In this document: positions 61,801-64,000 of the stretch, piece by piece
Position numbering within the stretch: the first letter of the stretch is position 1
Layout of the letters: each line of letters begins with the position of its first letter
Origin: Hyperoodon ampullatus
Taxonomy: Eukaryota; Chordata; Mammalia; Artiodactyla; Ziphiidae
Length of the DNA: 64,000 bases
Direction of reading: 5' to 3'
NCBI GenBank assembly: GCA_949752795.1
Contig: OX457074.1
Location: 27,637,980-27,701,979, forward strand
Position numbers and translations under genes: made by a program
The notes under the pieces: generated by a model
Told to the model about the DNA's origin: nothing
What the model saw: the letters and a program-made list of their open reading frames with translations, nothing else
Databases searched by the model: none

Positions 61801-61914
61801 CTGAAGCAGGACTGGCAGTTTGTGGCCATGGTGGCGGAACGCCTCTTCCTGTGGACCCTCGTTATCTTTCTGGACGCCACGTACCACTTGCCCCCTCCGG
61901 ACCCCTTTCCTTGA
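61801..61914 (+). pseudogene. CHRNB1: CHRNB1 C-terminal fragment
   Basis: CHRNB1 is the beta-1 subunit of the muscle nicotinic acetylcholine receptor. The sequence reads [20 protein letters not shown], then [17 protein letters not shown] and a stop, the exact C-terminus of CHRNB1. Nine residues of the fourth membrane helix (between W-T and L-V-I-F) are missing, a 27-bp in-frame loss consistent with a slip between two ACC-containing repeats. Just upstream (about 61760-61800) a diverged QEQF-like stretch is out of frame. No other CHRNB1 exon is present, and the neighbouring sequence to the left is L1. A non-functional gene fragment. Confidence 0.85.
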
Positions 61915-62184
61915 GGACGAGAGGGCCGAGACCGAGGTCCTCGGCCACTTGAATTGAGAGTTTGATAGTACTCTCAAGTCCTATCCCTTTCTGCATCTTA
62001 ACTCCTTCACTAGGAGTCCAATCCTCTCCTCATTTCGTTTCTAGGGAGGAAGCCCAAGTGGGACTGGGCAGCTGGGGGCCTTGGGCCCACGTGAAATGAA
62101 CTATCCGCTTATTTACTCTTTGGCTTCTTGAAGAAGCCCCATTGGATATTCACATCTAGGTTGGCAATGAATGGAACAAAGAAC

Positions 62185-62305
62185 AAGAACTAGATTGTAA
62201 GCCTTCTGAGGGCAGGAACTATGGCTGTCCACTGTAATATCCCCAGCACCGAGCACAGATCCTAACCTATACAGCCGTTACCTCTGATTGAATGAATAGG
62301 GAAAT
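62185..62305. repeat. L2 3' end
   Basis: agattgtaagccttctgagg, gcaggaactatggctgtcc, atccccagcaccgagcacag, gattgaatgaatag: typical L2 3' terminus. Confidence 0.75.
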
Positions 62306-62514
62306 TTTTTTTTCTATAAGGAAATACACTAAGTAATAGTGCTTATGACTGCATGTTGGGACTAGTGGTCATTTTTTCTTTGTTTTGACCTTTCTGTAGG
62401 TTATTGTATTTCGTAATATGTATTATCTTTAGGATTAGAAAAGGTTATTTGTAAACGGATGCATTTATAATGAGGGTAAAAAAGCACACTGTAAAAACCT
62501 CAAGTTCCAGCTTT

Positions 62515-62650
62515 GGTGCTCAGACTTTGGACAAGCTACTAAACTATTCTGTGCCTCAGTTTCTCCATCTGTAAAATGAAGCAAATAATAGTATCTGCTG
62601 CCTAGTCTGAGGATCATATGAGAAGATGAGAACAAAAGCATTATACAGTA
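62515..62650. repeat. MIR
   Basis: actattctgtgcctcagttt, ctccatctgtaaaatgaagc: MIR text. Confidence 0.75.
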
Positions 62651-63222
62651 TACATCAGAGGTTACAAACTGGTGTGTTTTGTGTGGCCCATGTTGTTGGC
62701 CAGCAGAGTTTAAAATTTGAATTGGTTTGCTACTTTTAAAATGTGGCTATTTCACAGAGCAATTTGGATTTCTGGCTTCTCTTGAAACTTTTAAAGAACT
62801 GCAGGCTAGTTCTAAGAAGCCCAACAGGCTACGTAAGCGGTCCTAATGTCTTGAACAATGAAATGGAGGAAATCCTATATGCATGATCCAGTCACTATGA
62901 AGACTGTCTCTCATCTGTAGCAACCCTGCTTGCAAATCAAGTTAAGCAAGGCCCCATGGAGACAGAAGGACAGACAGAACTCTGGGGACAAGGCTCCATG
63001 TAGTGGGAGCCGAGGGCAGAGACTGCCACATAAAGGGCCAGCTAAGTGGATGAAAGATTGGACCCCTCTGCATTTTGACTCCCTGCAACATGCCTCATTA
63101 TGACCATGCTCCCTCACCTGTTGGTGGGTGTCCCCAGGTCCTGGCATGAGTGCAGTGTGGGTCAGAGCCGGTGGGCCGGGGGCGTTCCGTGGTCAAGGTG
63201 GCCCTAGGACCCCCCACTCACC

Positions 63223-63360
63223 ATGGAAAACTGGCTCTGTTATGACAACCTGGGGTGCTGCCATCAATACCAAGAAAGTACCCAGAATGCGGAGGACTTC
63301 CTACTCCTGCTGCTGGGCCTTGTCATTCTTGTCAGCATTGGGATCAGCTTGGCAACTATG
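63223..63360 (+). CDS. SPEM2: SPEM2 first coding exon
   Basis: SPEM2 (C17orf74) is a spermatid-expressed single-pass membrane protein of the SPEM family. The ATG at 63223 opens MENWLCYDNLGCCHQYQEST, followed by QNAEDF and a hydrophobic membrane segment LLLLLGLVILVSIGISLA (residues about 27-44). This is the known SPEM2 N-terminus. The exon ends after ATG (Met46) at a donor GTCAAT, which lacks the usual G at +5 and may splice poorly. Confidence 0.93.
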
Positions 63361-63522
63361 GTCAATGATGGTTGGGGATCACCAGTAGGGGTGAAGAGGG
63401 CTGAGGGTGGGAACCAGCTGCAGCCTGCACCACCGTCTGCAGCAATGTTCTTGGCTTGGAATGGGGGTGAAGGTAGAGAGCCTGGCCTTCATTTTCACCC
63501 ACCCCACCCCACCCCACGCCAG

Positions 63523-63580
63523 ATATGGCATGGGCTCCAGAAAGCCTTAGAAAAGTCCATGTATTGGATTAATCAGAAAA
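63523..63580 (+). CDS. SPEM2: SPEM2 second coding exon
   Basis: A 58-bp exon with acceptor ACGCCAG and donor GTAAGT. It encodes IWHGLQKALEKSMYWINQK plus one base, continuing in phase from exon 1. It is preceded by a pyrimidine-rich stretch of CCCCA repeats. Confidence 0.92.
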
Positions 63581-63713
63581 GTAAGTACAGAAGACAGGTA
63601 GGGGGCAACCCGACCCTGCCATTCCCTGGGCCCTAGAAACCCAGGTCCCCAGGTTCCCAACCCTGAACTCTTCTGACAGTTGCCCTGTGCTCATGGACTC
63701 TCACCTGCCCCAG

Positions 63714-64000
63714 ATGAAATCTCGCAGGCTTGTGAAAGTTCCCCCAAACATCCTCCAGCCAAGGCCCAAGACATCCACATGCACTGCACCCTGGACCCTG
63801 TGGAAGTGAGAATGGCCCGGCCCACTTGCTACTCTTCGTCCTCCTACCATCATCTCCGCAACTGTAGCTGCAGCTGCAGCCGCCGCCCATGTAGCCACCA
63901 GCGGAGGCCGAAGATCCGCAGACAGTTCCCCTACAGCCGCTCAGGCTTCTGTAGGCTGCATCGCAGCCACGGGATGTCACAGCTGCGGCTGATACCCTCC
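63714..64000 (+). CDS. SPEM2: SPEM2 third coding exon, cut by window end
   Basis: Acceptor CTGCCCCAG; the split codon gives Asn. It encodes NEISQACESSPKHPPAKAQD, then IHMHCTLDPVEVRMARPTCY and a Ser/Arg/His-rich tail (SSSSYHHLRN, HRSHGMSQLRLIP), as in SPEM2. The frame is open to the last base. The human exon continues for several hundred codons, so the rest lies outside the window. Confidence 0.93.

Noticed and set aside
1..64000. CRISPR arrays, bacterial operons, phage or plasmid features
   Set aside because: None seen; the window is vertebrate DNA and its direct repeats are SINEs, microsatellites or tandem duplications.

Overview
The window is mammalian nuclear DNA, almost certainly from a cetacean or a close relative (hippopotamus lineage). 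The main evidence is more than fifteen copies of tRNA-derived CHR-type SINEs, with the typical head (acttccctggtggcgcagtgg) and A-rich tails. Artiodactyl-type L1 3' ends, BOV-tA-like short SINEs, MIR, L2 and old L1M debris are also present. Genes have vertebrate intron/exon structure and two promoters lie in CpG-rich DNA. There are no operons, and most open frames are non-coding.

Layout: (1) 1-4.1 kb, GC-rich sequence without a recognisable gene. (2) 4.1-9.3 kb, minus strand: FOXJ1, the master transcription factor of motile ciliogenesis, with both coding exons, 3'UTR, poly(A) signals and a CpG-rich 5' region. The coding length is the normal 421 codons, but codon 185, inside the forkhead domain, is TAG and other conserved forkhead residues are changed. 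(3) 9.9-12.65 kb: a 5'-truncated minus-strand L1 whose 3' end and flank are tandemly duplicated. (4) 15.6-19.9 kb, minus strand: five intact exons from the C-terminal half of RNF157, the normal upstream neighbour of FOXJ1. The last coding exon and all earlier exons were not found. (5) 20-25 kb: a dense SINE cluster with nested insertions and a MaLR LTR. (6) 25-29.4 kb: old L1 and L2-type repeats. (7) 29.4-32 kb: a CpG island with a plus-strand promoter and a tiny first coding exon (ATG to a strong donor) of an unidentified transcript. (8) 32-43.5 kb: AT-rich, intron-like sequence. (9) 43.57-51.6 kb: a 3.72 kb unit in tandem (two full copies and part of a third). (10) 59.15-60.87 kb, plus strand: three intact consecutive internal exons of RDM1. 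(11) 61.8-61.9 kb, plus: the C-terminal end of CHRNB1 with an internal 27-bp loss. (12) 63.22-64 kb, plus: SPEM2 (C17orf74), three exons, cut by the window end.

Human counterparts of these genes lie at separate places on chromosome 17: FOXJ1/RNF157 at 17q25, RDM1 at 17q12, CHRNB1 and SPEM2 at 17p13. RNF157, RDM1 and CHRNB1 are incomplete here, CHRNB1 and SPEM2 are in the opposite order to human, and FOXJ1 has a nonsense codon. The best single reading is a mosaic of segmental-duplication fragments in which FOXJ1 may be a decaying extra copy. Two alternatives remain: lineage-specific rearrangement of the true loci, or assembly joins. The genes do not form one pathway, although FOXJ1, CHRNB1 and SPEM2 are each tissue-specific (ciliated cells, muscle endplate, spermatids).
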